DNA of 64,000 bases from positions 18,131,126 through 18,195,125 of the forward strand of contig NC_079224.1 in the NCBI RefSeq assembly GCF_029633865.1, in the 5' to 3' direction. Shown here one piece after another: positions 19,346 through 31,440 of the stretch. The notes under the pieces are model-generated. The model did not search any database and was not told the DNA's origin. It was given only the letters and a program-made list of their open reading frames with translations. Position numbers and translations under genes: made by a program. Position 1 is the first letter of the stretch; every line of letters starts with the position of its first letter. The DNA comes from Lampris incognitus. Taxonomy: Eukaryota > Chordata > Actinopteri > Lampriformes > Lampridae.

Positions 19346-20159
19346 TGCTTCTATTTTTATTCTACTTTACTTTTTCTAAAAGTTTGAATGATATCGCGTC
19401 CTCACGTGACCCGCACCTGCCTGCTGTGTGGCTTCACCAGACTTGACATCAAAAGAGACTGGCTTCACACTCACGGGTCAGGTCAGTTCACCGCACCAGG
19501 CAGACAAGACTCGAGAGAGCGTCAACCTGCTACCTGTACTATTATCTTGGATTGGGGGGCATAAAGAGTGAGTATCTTCAGTGTATTTCCAATAGTATTT
19601 CCAATAGTTTTGTCTAGCTCTGCTGTGGTTTTCATTCAAGCAACTAACGTTAGCGAACGTAACGTTAGCTAGCCAGCTAACTAGCTATCTTCCACCCGGT
19701 AACGTTGCTGGCTAGTTGTTTGAATGCTGCTAGGCAAGCTAACTACCGGTAGCTAGCTAGTTATGTTTGTCCAACCTTAGCTCTGGCCATGCAATATTTT
19801 CATTCAAATAACAAACTAGCTAGCAAACGTTAGCTACCGGTAGATATTATTAGCTAACAATGCTAACGTCGGGACTACTGGACCAGTGGTTAGCTAGCCT
19901 AACGTTAGCTAGCTACCTATCACTCCCGCACTTTTGCCCACCTCTCTAATACAGAGATCCCCCACTTACCAAATCCCACTTTAACCCCTGAATATAACTA
20001 TATTTACCAATGCAAACTTTACACACATGAAACACGCTGTATTGTGGTCACTTACACTTGGCTTTGAATATCAACTTGATCCTTACTGCAATAAAACTGT
20101 TTTCAGGTTGTGGGTAAGTAAAGGCACGGGACAGCTTCTTCAGTGGAACTTGCCTATTT
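19346..20159. other. No gene seen; cluster of AACGTT/GCTAGC motifs at 19625-19930
   Basis: The block 19625-19930 repeats short palindromic words (AACGTTAGC, TAGCTAGC, ACCGGTAG) about a dozen times in both orientations. No ORF is associated. The rest holds nothing I recognise. Confidence 0.5.
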
Positions 20160-21825
20160 TAATGTGCCTATAAGGGCTGATGATTTACTCAAATGACTAA
20201 ATCAGAGGCCTGCTTGGCTGCTGTGAAAAATATGGATGTCACTATATTTCCTGCTTTTAAATTCAGATAAAACTGAGACGCTGGTCGTTGGCCCTGCTGG
20301 ACACAGACACCAGTTTGATCAAGTAACAATAACAATCGACAACTCTGTGATTTCACAAAGTGTGGCAGCCAAAAATCGTGGTGTTAAGTTTGATCCCAGC
20401 CTTTCCTTTTATAACCACATTACAGAAATCACCAAGACTGCCTTTTTCCACTTGGGTAACATGGCTAGAATTCAGTCTTTCGTGTCCATGGCTGATGCAG
20501 AGACTCTAATACATGCATTTGTTTCATCCAGACTTGATTACTGTAATATTCTGTTTTCAGGTCTGCCACATTCTAGTACTAAAAGTCTTCAGATGGTTTA
20601 AAATGCTGCAGCTAGAAACTTAACTAAAACTAAAAAATTTGACCATATTACACCAATTCTTGGCTCTCTTCATTGGCTTCCATCCATGTTAGATCGGACT
20701 TCAATGTGCTTCTGCTGACTTATAAAATCCTAAATGGGCTTGCCCCATCTTACCTGTCTGATCTCCTTAAACCATATATTCCATCTCTAGCTCACCGCTC
20801 TCAAAATACAGCACTCCTGTGTGTACCATAAGTTAAAAAGAAGTCAGCTGGTGGCAGGGCCTTTTCCTATCGGGCCCCGTTCTCGTGAAATAACCTGCCT
20901 GCTGCTGTCAGACAATCGTGTGTTGAGTCCTTTAAATCCAAACTTAAAACTCATCATTTTGCCTTAACCTACAATTAGTTGCCTTTAAATGGAGTACTTA
21001 ATGACCTGTACTGCATGGCGGGTCGGTTTCTATCTCAATGAATTTACCAAGCACCGTTGAGTATAGATTATTTACTATTGCAAACTGTTCTCTTCTCTCA
21101 TAGTATGTCTTTTCTCTCTCTCTCTGAATGATGTCTTATCCTTTCTCTTCTTCTGTGTATGTGAATGGTGTGATGTGAGTCTTCCTCGTGTGCACGTGTT
21201 GTCTGTCCTCCTCCCAGGTCTCGATGGTGATGGTTGTCGCCACCCGGACATTGCTTGTCATCTTCCTCATCACATTCTTCATATATATCTTATAAATCCG
21301 TATAATTTATCCTGTTTCAATGTTACCTCTCTCACTCAGATGTGTGACTAATGTTTTTTTCTTGTCTCTTCTCCTGTGTATGTGAATGGTGTGATGTGAG
21401 TCTGCCCTGTGTGCATGTATTGTCTGTCCTCCTGTCAGGTCTACATGGTGATGGCGGTCATGTGGCTTAGGTCCTGGGTCGTTCTGGTGGCATCTGGACA
21501 CTGCTTGGCATCATCCTCATCATATTCGTCATATATTTTATAATTCCATTATAATTGTCATCCTCCTTCAGTGTTGTATTCTGTAAATTGTGTAAACACA
21601 ACATCCATTGCACGTCTCTCCGTCTTGGGAGAGAGATCCCTCCTCTATTGCTGTCCCTGAGGTTTCTCGCCATTAAAGTGTTTTTTTTTTTAGGGAGTTG
21701 TTCCTTATCCGATGCGAGGGTCTAAGGACAGGATGTTGTGTTGCTGTAAAGCCCCCTGAGGGAAATTTGTAATTTGTGATAATGGGCTATACAAATATAA
21801 TTGACTTGACTTGACTTACAGTTAA
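20160..21825 (+). mobile_element. L2-type LINE, 5'-truncated, second copy
   Basis: Plus-strand relative of the element at 1490-3250. ORF2 remnants: LLNSDKTETLVVGPAGHRHQ, ISQSVAAKNRGVKFDPSLSF, SSRLDYCNILFSGLPHSSTK, then frameshifted pieces through 20960. The 3' UTR again has two imperfect copies of a block of about 230 bp (21106-21310 and 21325-21550), then a GGGAGTTGTTCCTTATCCGA block and the terminal GGGCTATACAAATATAATTG plus TTGACTTGACT. RT catalytic core is missing. Confidence 0.82.
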
Positions 21826-23727
21826 TCATTGGATCAGGGGGTGTTTAGGAGTATTATTCCACCAGGCTAGTTATGAGGGAGGTGTAAGTAGGTATGGAAT
21901 GAATGATTGTGTATTCATTTATAGCTTGAAATGAAGGTTCTTTGTGTGTCTGTGAGGGGGCTTGATATAATTAATGATAATTCTTTAGACTGTATTACCA
22001 TATGACCTTTCCAGATTTGTCTCCCCTCTTTTGATACAGCTTCTGGAAGTTGAACACATGGCACTGGTAATTAGCATCGCATCAGATGGTAATAAACTTG
22101 AAATCCCTGAATCCTGATCTGCTTTTGATCAAATACAGTAATACATTATTTAAAATATGTTTTACTTACTGTTCAAGTCTCCCCAAGTTCCAAGGGCCCA
22201 TAGTCTGCCTCATTGACATTGATTGCATTTTGCGACGAAAAACATCTATACGGCAGACTATGGACACTTTTTTCTATTTTTATTTGACCTGTATTTACTT
22301 CTTACTCGCTTAACTTCTAAGGAAATAAAAGGGAAGTAAGAACAGATGCGATATCGTTATTGAAACGAAGGCCAAAGCAACAGGAAATCTTTTTCCCTGT
22401 CTGAATCTGAGCAATACAGTTTGGAGTGCGAACAGATGGGGGGCGTGTTAGCTGGAATGTTGATGAGCAATCATCAAGCATGCGCGAAATCAATGGTATT
22501 TAAGCTTCATTGTCCAACACTGAGCAAAATGACAGCCCTGCCACCACCATACTACACATACACACACAGGCGCTCTTTTGGCAGAAGACAGAATCAACAT
22601 CAGCAAACACATTCTTGGCATAATTTTTAGGTTTTTTTTTTCAATCAGTTTCGTCTTTCAAATGAGCCCATTAAAATGCTAAACTTAGTTCATTTGAATG
22701 TTTAATAATCTTCCAAGTAATGTGTAACTAAATATTAGTTTGCTCGTATTCGTCTGCTTGCATTACTGCCACCATGCAGCTGTTGGACTGAGACACTCGT
22801 GCATTCTTGTATATAATAGAAACACACATAAGGCTGTCATACGTTTTTACTTTAGTCAAAAATGATCCCATTATTGAGCTCCTTGGGAATAAGTGTAGCA
22901 AAATGCCTTTGTGTTTCACAGTATTGGTACGAGCATAACATTTGAGCAGAAAGGAGACAACAGCAGCTGCTAAAATAGGACGTATTTAGTGGAGACGCAT
23001 TATGGGAGACTACAAAGAATGCATCATTTGGAAATACAATGGCTAAAATTTTAAACTTTGGGAAGCGTCAGCACCCATCGAAAGCCCTGCAGCCATCATT
23101 TTGCTTTTAAGTTAAACCTGAACAGGAATCAAACCATGCATCTTTTCATAGTAGCCACCGGGTCGGCCTACCAGAGACAGTAGGATGCAGAAGTGCCTGT
23201 TTGGTACTTGTGTTCAGCACTGCCAGATCTGACGGTGACTCAGCCAACAATGGCGGCTTTATTCATTATTGCTTCTGAGGTCATTGTGAAGTAAAATAGT
23301 ACACAGTGTGGGTGGTTCTTTTTCAGCAATTGTGAGTTACTCATGTTGTTGTCCGTGCTGTGGACATCTGTTCTTTGTGAGGCTTTCCATTGGATATAAT
23401 GTGCGAAGGTGCTAGCAAGTGTACAAGAATCCAAAGAACTCATTCTCTCTTTCTTGGTAGTATGACATTTACTCAGTCACTGACATTTGATACTCTTTTT
23501 TCCATAATGACAAAAGGAAGTCTTTTATTATCTGTTGTAGTGTAAGAACTCGAACAATACCATATCTCCATCATTAATTGTATCATCTCTCTCATGTGCT
23601 TCTTCTTCTGATCACTGTAAAGTGATCCAATTATCATTACAAAAATCTTCCTGCCTCTTTCCGTAGCTTCTATTTCCTGGAGTCAAAAAATGTCATCAGG
23701 CCTGTACGGTTATGAAATGTACTCTGA
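21826..23727. other. No gene seen
   Basis: AT-rich, apparently single-copy DNA. Short ORFs here lack any domain or codon pattern. Confidence 0.5.
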
Positions 23728-24127
23728 ATCCCCCCCCCCCCCAATTGTATCTAGCCAATTACCCCAATCATCCAAGCCATCCCGGTCGCTGCTACATCCC
23801 CTCTGCCGATCCGGGGAGGTCTGCAGACTACCACATGCCTCCTCCGATACATGTGGAGTCGCCAGCCGCTTTCTTTACCTGACAGTGAGGAGTTTCACCA
23901 GGGGGACGTAGCGCGTGGGAGGATCACGCTATTCCCCCCAGCTCCCCCTCCCCCCCTAATAGGCGCCCCGACTGACCAGAGGAGGCGCTAGTGCAGTAAC
24001 CAGGACACATCCCCACATCCGGCTTCCCACCCGCAGACACAGCCAATTGTGTCCGTAGGGACGCCCGACCAAGCCGGAGGTAACACAGGGATTCGAACCA
24101 GCGATCCCCATGTTGGTAGGCAATGGA
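23728..24127 (-). repeat. tRNA-derived SINE, copy 1
   Basis: Reverse orientation. Poly-C/T tail at 23731, then AATTGTATCTAGCCAATTAC, GCCGATCCGGGGAGGTCTGC, ACATGTGGAGTCGCCAGCCG, GGAGGCGCTAGTGCAGTAAC and the B-box-like GGGATTCGAACC. The first bases of the tRNA-like head are cut off at 24127. Shares body sequence with six other copies in this window. Confidence 0.85.
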
Positions 24128-25172
24128 ATAGACTCTGAATTCTTGCGGTTAATTTCAGTGTTAGTAATCTTAGAAATAGAGTTTGTTGCAGTGTTTTAAC
24201 CACTGTTAATTACAGTGGGTAAGGGCGAAAGCTAAGTGGCTAAAATGTCAACGTCGATGGAAAAGGTCTCTGAACAGAATTGCTCTACCACTGGTGTGGG
24301 TATTGAATATCGTGTCCAGGAGGCATAGCAGTGGTCTAATGTACTGTAAGAGCGTGGTATTGGCTTATTTATGCCTATGCTGTGTTTACGTCACGTTATT
24401 ATTATATGATGTGATACACGAAGTGCTATATGGAAGTTGTCAAAACAGCTTTGCACAGATGTCTTCAAGCCAAATGCCCATTCCTTTTATTGTTTTTGGA
24501 ACACTAATTCATTCTAGATCTTTTTAGCCTTGAACAACGTGTGTTCCTATTTCAGAGCATGCAGTAAAATGTAGAATCACAGTGGCTACAGCCAATGCTT
24601 GAAGTGGGCCAAACGGGCCGTCATGCTGTACCAACACTTCTGCATTTTGTGCTTATGAGTGCCAAGATTTTTTTTCTTTTGTACCGCGACTTCTCATAAG
24701 CCCAAGATATATATAGCCTGCCAACAGCTCAGTAAATCACTCGCTCCCTCAAAAGTCACCATCTTCTCTTGAGGTCCACGATTTATTTTGCTAAATGTCA
24801 AACCAAAGGACTTCATAACACATACAGGACCGTGTAATGCAGTTCCAGAGCCTATTATAAATTTTTTATGCTGTAGCCCTTTAAGTCAGTGAATAAAGGA
24901 CATCACTGCTGTTCTTTAAAAAATATTTAGTGCGTACTGAATACATGTTAAGATCTAATAATAACTTAATATTTCTTAATTGTTCACCACTTCTGAACAG
25001 TGCTTCATTTAAAGAAGTTAAGGTGTAGGTAATGCGAAGGTAATGTCAATACTCGTAGGCCTAACTTGCTAATTATCATTTACAAGTGGAAACTCACATC
25101 CTTTTTTGCAGAAGTGCATGTTGCAAACATTGTCTATAGGTCTTAGTATCTTTTATTCACTGTATCTTTTAT
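24128..25172. other. No gene seen
   Basis: No supportable ORF or repeat. Confidence 0.45.
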
Positions 25173-25553
25173 TCAGGGTGGCACGGTGGTGCAGTGGTTA
25201 GCGCGGTCGCCTCACAGCAAGACGGTCCTGGGGCGAACCCTGGGGTAGTCCAACCTTGAGGGTTGTCCCGGGTCGTCCTCGGTGTAGAGTTTGCATGTTC
25301 TCCCCATGTCTGCGTGGGTTTCCACTGGGTGCTCTGTTTTCCTCCCACAGTCCAAAGACATGTAGGTCAGGTGAATTGGCCGCACTAAATTTTCCCTAGG
25401 TGTGAATGTGTGTGTGTGAGTGTGTGTTGGACTTGTGATGGACTGACGGCCTGTCCAGGATGTCTCCCCGCCTGCCACGAAATGACTGCTGCGATAGGCT
25501 CCCTCATCCCACTATCCTAATTAGAATAAGCGGCTTGGATAATGGATGGATGG
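25173..25553 (+). repeat. tRNA-headed fish repeat, family A, near full length
   Basis: GGCACGGTGGTGCAGTGGTT and AGCGCGGTCGCCTCACAGCA form the tRNA-like head; GTTTGCATGTTCTCCCC, CAGTCCAAAGACATGTAGG, GACGGCCTGTCCAGGATGTC and the GGATAATGGATGGATGG tail follow. Head and tail are both present. Tails of the same family are at 527-706, 14616-14670 and 56900-57045. Confidence 0.8.
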
Positions 25554-25815
25554 ATCTGTTATTCACTGTATCCTTTATTCGCTGTTTCTAGTTTTACATG
25601 AAATGTTCATACACGTGTTTATACAGCACCAACCTGTTAACACCACTGCCCTTCCCCAACTTTACTTTACCATCCTCTTGCTCTCCACCTCTTCTTTTTG
25701 CCTTTTCAAAAGTGGAATGGGCAGTGACAAGCCAAAAACGAGTTTTTGAAAACCCTTAAAACTTTTAACCCTCTTACCACAACCTAGCAGGGTAAAAATG
25801 GAATTTGAGACTACT

Positions 25816-27437
25816 TACACTACCGTTCAAAAGTTTGGGATCACCCAAACAATTTTGTGTTTTCCATGAAAAGTCACACTTATTCACCACCATATGTTGT
25901 GAAATGAATAGAAAATAGAGTCAAGACATTGACAAGGTTAGAAATAATGATTTGTATTTGAAATAAGATTTTTTTTACATCAAACTTTGCTTTCGTCAAA
26001 GAATCCTCCATTTGCAGCAATTACAGCATTGCAGACCTTTGGCATTCTAGCTGTTAATTTGTTGAGGTAATCTGGAGAAATTGCACCCCACGCTTCCAGA
26101 AGCAGCTCCCACAAGTTGGATTGGTTGGACGGGCACTTCTTGCGTACCATACGGTCAAGCTGCTCCCACAACAGCTCAATGGGGTTCAGATCTGGTGACT
26201 GCGCTGGCCACTCCATTACCGATAGAATACCAGCTGCCTGCTTCTGCTCTAAATAGTTCTTGCACAATTTGGAGGAGTGTTTAGGGTCATTGTCCTGTTG
26301 TAGGATGAAATTGGCTCCAATCAAGCGCTGTCCACTGGGTATGGCATGGCGTTGCAAAATGGAGTGATAGCCTTCCTTATTCAGAATCCCTTTTACCCTG
26401 TACAAATCTCCCACCTTACCAGCACCAAAGCAACCCCAGACCATCACATTACCTCCACCATGCTTAACAGATGGCGTCAGGCATTCTTCCAGCATCTTTT
26501 CATTTGTTCTGCGTCTCACAAACGTTCTTCTTTGTGATCCAAACACCTCAAACTTGGATTCATCCGTCCACAACACTTTTTTCCAGTCTTCCTCTGTCCA
26601 ATGTCTGTGTTCTTTTGCCCATCTTAATCTTTTTCTTTTATTGGTCAGTCTCAGATATGGCTTTTTCTTTGCCACTCTGCCCTGAAGCCCAGAATCCCGC
26701 AGCCGCCTCTTCACTGTAGATGTTGACACTGGTGTTTTGCGGGTACTATTTAATGAAGATGCCAGTTGGGGACCTGTGAGGCGTCTGTTTCTCAAACTAG
26801 AGACTCTAATGTACTTATCTTCTTGCTCAGTTGTGCAACGCGGCCCCCCACTTCTTTTTCTACTCTGGTTAGAGCCTGTTTGTGCTGTCCTCTGAAGGGA
26901 GTAGTACACACCGGTGTAGGAAATCTTCAATTTCTTAGCAATTTCTCGCATGGAATAGCCTTCATTTCTAAGAACAAGAATTGACTGTCGAGTTTCAGAT
27001 GAAAGTTCTCTTTTTCTGGCCATTTTGAGCGTTTAATTGACCCCACAAATGTGATGCTCCAGAAACTCAATCTGCTCAAAGGAAGGTCAGTTTTGTAGCT
27101 TCTGTAACGAGCTAAACTGTTTTCGGATGTGTGAACATGATTGCACAAGGGTTTTCTAATCATCAATTAGCCTTCTGAGCCAATGAGCAAACACATTGTA
27201 CCATTAGAACACTGGAGTGAGAGTTGCTTGAAATGGGCCTCTATACACCTATGTAGATATTGCACCAAAAACCAGACATTTGCAGCTAGAATAGTCATTT
27301 ACCACATTAGCAATGTATAGAGTGTATTTCTTTAAAGTTAAGACTAGTTTAAAGTTATCTTCATTGAACAGTACAGTGCTTTTCCTTCAAAAATATGGAC
27401 ATTTCAATGTGATCCCAAACTTTTGAACGGTAGTGTA
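25816..27437 (-). mobile_element. Tc1/mariner element, DD38E type, copy 1
   Basis: Bounded by TA on both sides (25816-25817 and 27436-27437), with terminal inverted repeats starting CACTACCGTTCAAAAGTTTG that are perfect for about 27 bp. Total length with TAs is 1622 bp, the same as copy 2 at 58558-60179. One intact transposase lies inside. Complete in every visible part. Confidence 0.95.
25980..27023 (-). CDS. Tc1/mariner transposase (DD38E, Intruder-like), copy 1
   Basis: 347 codons, uninterrupted. Cut-and-paste transposase that would act in the nucleus on the flanking inverted repeats. N-terminal paired-like DNA-binding region (two helix-turn-helix units, about residues 7-110), catalytic core with D154 (LWTDESKF), D244 (LQQDNDPKH) and E283 (SPDLNPIELLW). 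D244 and E283 are 38 residues apart, not the 34 of classical Tc1; DD38E matches the group described as Intruder. The GRPR motif between the two DNA-binding units reads GGPR (R60 to G), unlike copy 2, and residue 250 is S in place of T. These two changes may weaken the protein. Confidence 0.93.
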   Translation of the reverse strand: MARKRELSSETRQSILVLRNEGYSMREIAKKLKISYTGVYYSLQRTAQTGSNQSRKRSGGPRCTTEQEDKYIRVSSLRNRRLTGPQLASSLNSTRKTPVSTSTVKRRLRDSGLQGRVAKKKPYLRLTNKRKRLRWAKEHRHWTEEDWKKVLWTDESKFEVFGSQRRTFVRRRTNEKMLEECLTPSVKHGGGNVMVWGCFGAGKVGDLYRVKGILNKEGYHSILQRHAIPSGQRLIGANFILQQDNDPKHSSKLCKNYLEQKQAAGILSVMEWPAQSPDLNPIELLWEQLDRMVRKKCPSNQSNLWELLLEAWGAISPDYLNKLTARMPKVCNAVIAANGGFFDESKV

Positions 27438-27839
27438 TATTCCAAAACCCTGAAAATCCAACAAATTGTCACTACTGCAGAAGTCATTCAGAGTTCAATA
27501 GCAGACTTATAAGTTTGCACGATGGCTTATTTTTATTTTTTTTCTGGCTATTTCTCTTGTTCTATACCTTTCTCTTAAAATCGAGACCAACTGTGGAGTT
27601 ATGATGGGATTTTTACAATTCACATTGGCTTGAGGTCCTTATTGTTTACATCCTCAAATGGTAATAAAAGCATTGCATTTTTATAATGTCAGAATGAAAA
27701 CGATCAATATGATACCATGTTATAACAAAATGAAACAATTTTACATCGTTGATAATATTGATCCTGATGAGTTTTTGCCATGGAATAATGGATCACAGAA
27801 ATGTGATTTTCCTTCTGCTCCACTCCCAGCTCACAGGCT
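27438..27839. other. No gene seen
   Basis: AT-rich flank between the Tc1 copy and a LINE ORF1 remnant. Confidence 0.4.
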
Positions 27840-28790
27840 ACCTGCCTTGCCTCTGCCTATAAACCTCTCATGTCGTTTCACCATGCTACCGGCTGATGCC
27901 ATGGCTCACCCTGTTGATGCCCCCTTCGCCGATGTTGTTCCCGTGGCCCGTGTTGCCCCTTCCCATGTGGAACTGGCCCGTGCTCCAGCTGTTACTACTG
28001 CTGCTGCAGTGGCTGCCCCGGCTGCTGTGGTGGCTGACCCACCTCCCACTACCACACCCACCGCAGGTCCTCATGTATGGTTCCCCCTGCAACATCCTCC
28101 CTGGTGTTTGGCCAAGTTGGTCACTCTCAGTCCCATTGCCGCTCCCTCAGACCAACAGCATTCATCCCCTCCCAAGACTGTCCCTTGCAGTGCTGTCAAT
28201 CAGTCACACACTTATCCCCTCCCCACTACATTGATCAGTGGGGACTCCATAGTCTGAAATGTCTGTTTCGTAAATGCAGTCACACACTGTTTCCATGGAG
28301 CTACTACTTCTGATATCCTGGAGAAACTCCCACGAGTCCTTGCTTAATTTCTAACAGTTGCCAAGTCAAGTCAAGTCAAACTTTATTTATATAGCACAAA
28401 ATAATAGTCTACATCAGCTCCAATGACACTGCCCGTCAGAAGTCTGAGCTGACAAAAGGTAATTTTAGCTTTTAAATCTCCCCAACAGTTGTGGAAAACC
28501 TGCCTTTATTTCTGGCCCAGTTCCCACACTGGGTCGCGGTATGGGGCATTTTAGCAGAATTCCCAGCCTTCATTCCTGGTTCCAGTCCATGAGTATAGCA
28601 CACACCATTCTTTTTATTCACAACTTTGACTTGTTCTGGGAGCGCTCCTCTCTGTATAGAGAGACGGCCTTCACCTGAACATGCTAGAGAGTCGCATGTT
28701 TGCTGCTAATTGGCAGCACACTGTTCTGTCCTCCACCCATGATTGACTATTTAAATCCCACACATGCCTTCTCGAACCCTGTTTTTCCGC
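27840..28790 (+). pseudogene. LINE ORF1 with SGNH-esterase remnant
   Basis: The upstream part encodes Ala/Pro-rich sequence (VARVAPSHVELARAPAVTTA). Around 28220 it reads TTLISGDSIV, then a stop and the frame continues NVCFVNAVTHCFHGATTSDI and LEKLPRVLA. GDS-I followed by a H-CFPGAT-type block is the opening of the esterase (SGNH) domain found in ORF1 of CR1/L2 LINEs of fish. At 28610-28740 its end is visible: NFDLFWERSSLYREDGLHLN then MLESRMFAANWQHTVL, with the DGLH catalytic block. The middle is replaced by other repeat sequence, including a reversed L2 tail at 28361-28420. Confidence 0.65.
28361..28420 (-). repeat. L2-type 3' tail, reversed
   Basis: AAGTCAAGTCAAGTCAAACT followed by TTATTTATATAGCAC is the reversed 3' end of an L2-type element. 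It interrupts the ORF1 remnant. Confidence 0.6.
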
Positions 28791-28999
28791 TTTGCCCACA
28801 ATAAGGATTGTCACATCCTTTGCTCACGCCGGCTCCCCCTTCTGATATGATCATACTTCTCCCATTTCTGACCATATTACCAACAGACATCATTACCCTC
28901 ACTGTCACCACAACAAATGACAGGTGAATCAGTCCAATCTCTGCCTCCTTCTTCAGTCCTCACAACCTATCACAAAGCAACATCACAAAGCACTATGGC

Positions 29000-31440
29000 T
29001 TTTCGGGTGTTTTTAACATTTTTGGAAAATGAGGTATCTTTATTTTGAGGTATCATAACTGTGTGTGTCTTATGCCCATATACAAATCCTACTTCAGGCG
29101 CCTTGAGTGTGGGGAGAAACAAGTAAAGACTTGGTCAGAGGACAGTGTCTCCTCTCTTCAGGCATGTTTTGATTGCACTGACTGGCAATGTTTTTACGAT
29201 GCTTGTGACGATATCGATGAACTTTCTGACACTATCTCGCCTTACATCACATTCTGTGTCAACCCAGTTGTCTCAACTAAAAAGGTTGTTACTTACCCAA
29301 ATAACAAAACATCGGATAACTAAAGAGCTCAACTCGATTATTAGTAAAAAGAAAATGATCTTTTACACTGGCAATCCTCTTGAGAAAAAGGCTGTCTCCA
29401 GAGAAGTGAGGAATGAAATAGCTAAGGCCAAAATGAGGTATAGGGAAAAAAAAACAGAAATGCAATATAGTAGTGGTGACCTTAGAGCAGCCTGGCAAGG
29501 GATCAAATCAATGGCCTCCATTAATCAATATGCAAGTGAGACCAAGCAACTTATCAGTGTTAATGGAGTGGAGGATGCTGATCTGTCAAACACTTTTAAT
29601 TCTTTTTTCTCTTGCTTTGAAAGGTCTGATTTTGCTCACAATGTTTCTAGGTTGAAGGAGTCCCTTGTACCTCAGAATAATATTTTGATACCTCAAGGAT
29701 GCGTCACAGCCTTATTTAAGAAAATAAACATAAGGAAGTCTGCTGGCCCCGATGGCATCTGGGGGCGCACTCTGCGCTATTGTGCTGACCAGCTCAGTGA
29801 GGTCTTCACTAAACTCTTTCAGATGAGTGCCGACTGTTGCTAGTTACCTTCAATCTGGAAAACTTCCACTATAATCCCTATTCCGAAATCAAAAAATTCC
29901 AGAGAACTGAATGAGTTCAGACCTGTTGCACTTACATCACTTGCAATGAAAAACTTGGAAGAAAAATTTAAAAGATGAGGTTGTCGCCTTAGTTGATGGA
30001 AAACTAGACCCCTTTGCAGCTTGCTTATCAAGCTGGCAAGGGTGTGGAGGATGCAAAACTCTATCCTTGACAAAGTATATAAGCACCTGGAGAAACCCAA
30101 TTCTCATGTGAGACTTATTTGCTGACTTCTCTGGCTTTTAACAAGATGAAACCTCACATTTTGATCGAGGGGCTTGCTTCTTATTTTAATTTACCTGATC
30201 GGCTTTTAATGTTGCTTTTAAGCTTAACAGACAGAACCCAGCAGGTTTTAGTTAATGGAGTTTTGTCCAATGTCCTGGTCTCAAACATGGGCTCACCCCA
30301 GGGTTGCGTTCTTTCTCCCCTGCTTTTTATTTTGTATACAGACAACTGCAGGTCTTCTAAAGAAGGTAGCTACCTGGTGAAATTCTCTGACGATACCGCA
30401 CTTTTGTCTCTTCTTCAGGGCTTGGAGTCAGATCACGGTTGTGCCGTACCTGCCTTTTGTTGATTGGTGCGATGATAACTTCCTTGACCTTAATGTGTCA
30501 AAAACTAAGGAACTTATCACTGATTTTAGGAAGAACAGTGATAAACCCAAAGCTAGCACTATACATAGTGAGGATGTTCTAATTGTTGACACTTATAAGT
30601 ACTTGGGAACTGTGTTCGACTCCCAACTCAAGTTCGATGTGAACACAGATTCAATTGTCTAGCGTAGACAACAAAGAATTCACTTACTGCGGAAGCTTAG
30701 CTCCTTTAATATCTGTAACACCATCTTATGTATTTTCTACCAGTCATTTATTGAAAGTCTTGTAACTTTTTCCTTTATCTGTTGGTTTAGTGGGTTGTCT
30801 GTGAAGGACAGGAATAGCCTAAACAGTATAGTTAAGGTCTGATCCAAAATAATCCGAGTCCAGCAGAGAGACTTGTGCTGCCTCTGGGAGAAACGTGTGG
30901 CCCAGAAAGCAAAAGGAATTATTAGCCAATCTGACCACATCCTGTCCAGTGAATTCAATGTAATGCCCTCAGGCCAGCATTATAAAGCGCCCCCTAGGAA
31001 AACGAATCGCTATTCTAAGTCCTTCATTCTCCTTCTGCTATCAGGCAGTTAAATGCCGAGAGTAGTCATTTTAGATTAATGCTTTATACTGTTTTAAACC
31101 ACAATAGTTAGTTTATACCGTGTTTGTTTTTCACGTGGCTTGTGGGCCTGTACGTTCACTGAATGTAATGTGCAATGTATCTTAGGATGCTTTATCTATT
31201 TATTCTTTTAACCTTTTAATGTGAATTTTTATCCTTCGCCTGGTCCTCGAGTGAGTCTGCATGCAAGGCCAGACGAGGGTGACAGTGTGCATCTCTTGGC
31301 CATGTGCTGATCTGTCTATTGTCTCTGACATACTGATGATTGCCACTTCTCTGTGAGTTTTGTGTAAGGTCTGGGTAGATTGTAAAACCGAATTGCCCTT
31401 CTGGTATAAATAAAGTTGTCTGAAATCTGAATCTGAATTT
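29000..31440 (+). mobile_element. CR1/L2/Rex1-type LINE ORF2, decayed but nearly complete RT
   Basis: Plus-strand pieces in order: SREVRNEIAKAKMRYREKKT, LRAAWQGIKSMASINQ, SNTFNSFFSCFER, IRKSAGPDGIWGRTLRYCAD, IPIPKSKNSRELNEFRPVAL (shifted), FNKMKPHILIEGLASYFNLP, VLSNVLVSNMGSPQGCVLSP, LVKFSDDTALLSLLQG (the FSDD box stands for F/YADD), WCDDNFLDLNVSKTKELITD and YKYLGTVFDSQLKFDVNTDS, then a C-terminal QSDHVLSSEF/LPSG-like region. It ends with ATAAATAAAGTTGTCTGAAA and a TCTGAATCTGAAT tail at about 31440. At least five frame breaks. Probably the same insertion as the ORF1 remnant upstream. Confidence 0.82.

Noticed and set aside
14925..19352. GTTCT/CTTCT as a 5-bp target duplication of the gypsy element
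   Set aside because: One base differs and the right copy is 2 bp away from the LTR end, so it is not a clean duplication.
26081..26984. Plus-strand ORFs in the Tc1 copies
   Set aside because: Antisense shadows of the transposase, duplicated in copy 2 at the matching positions.
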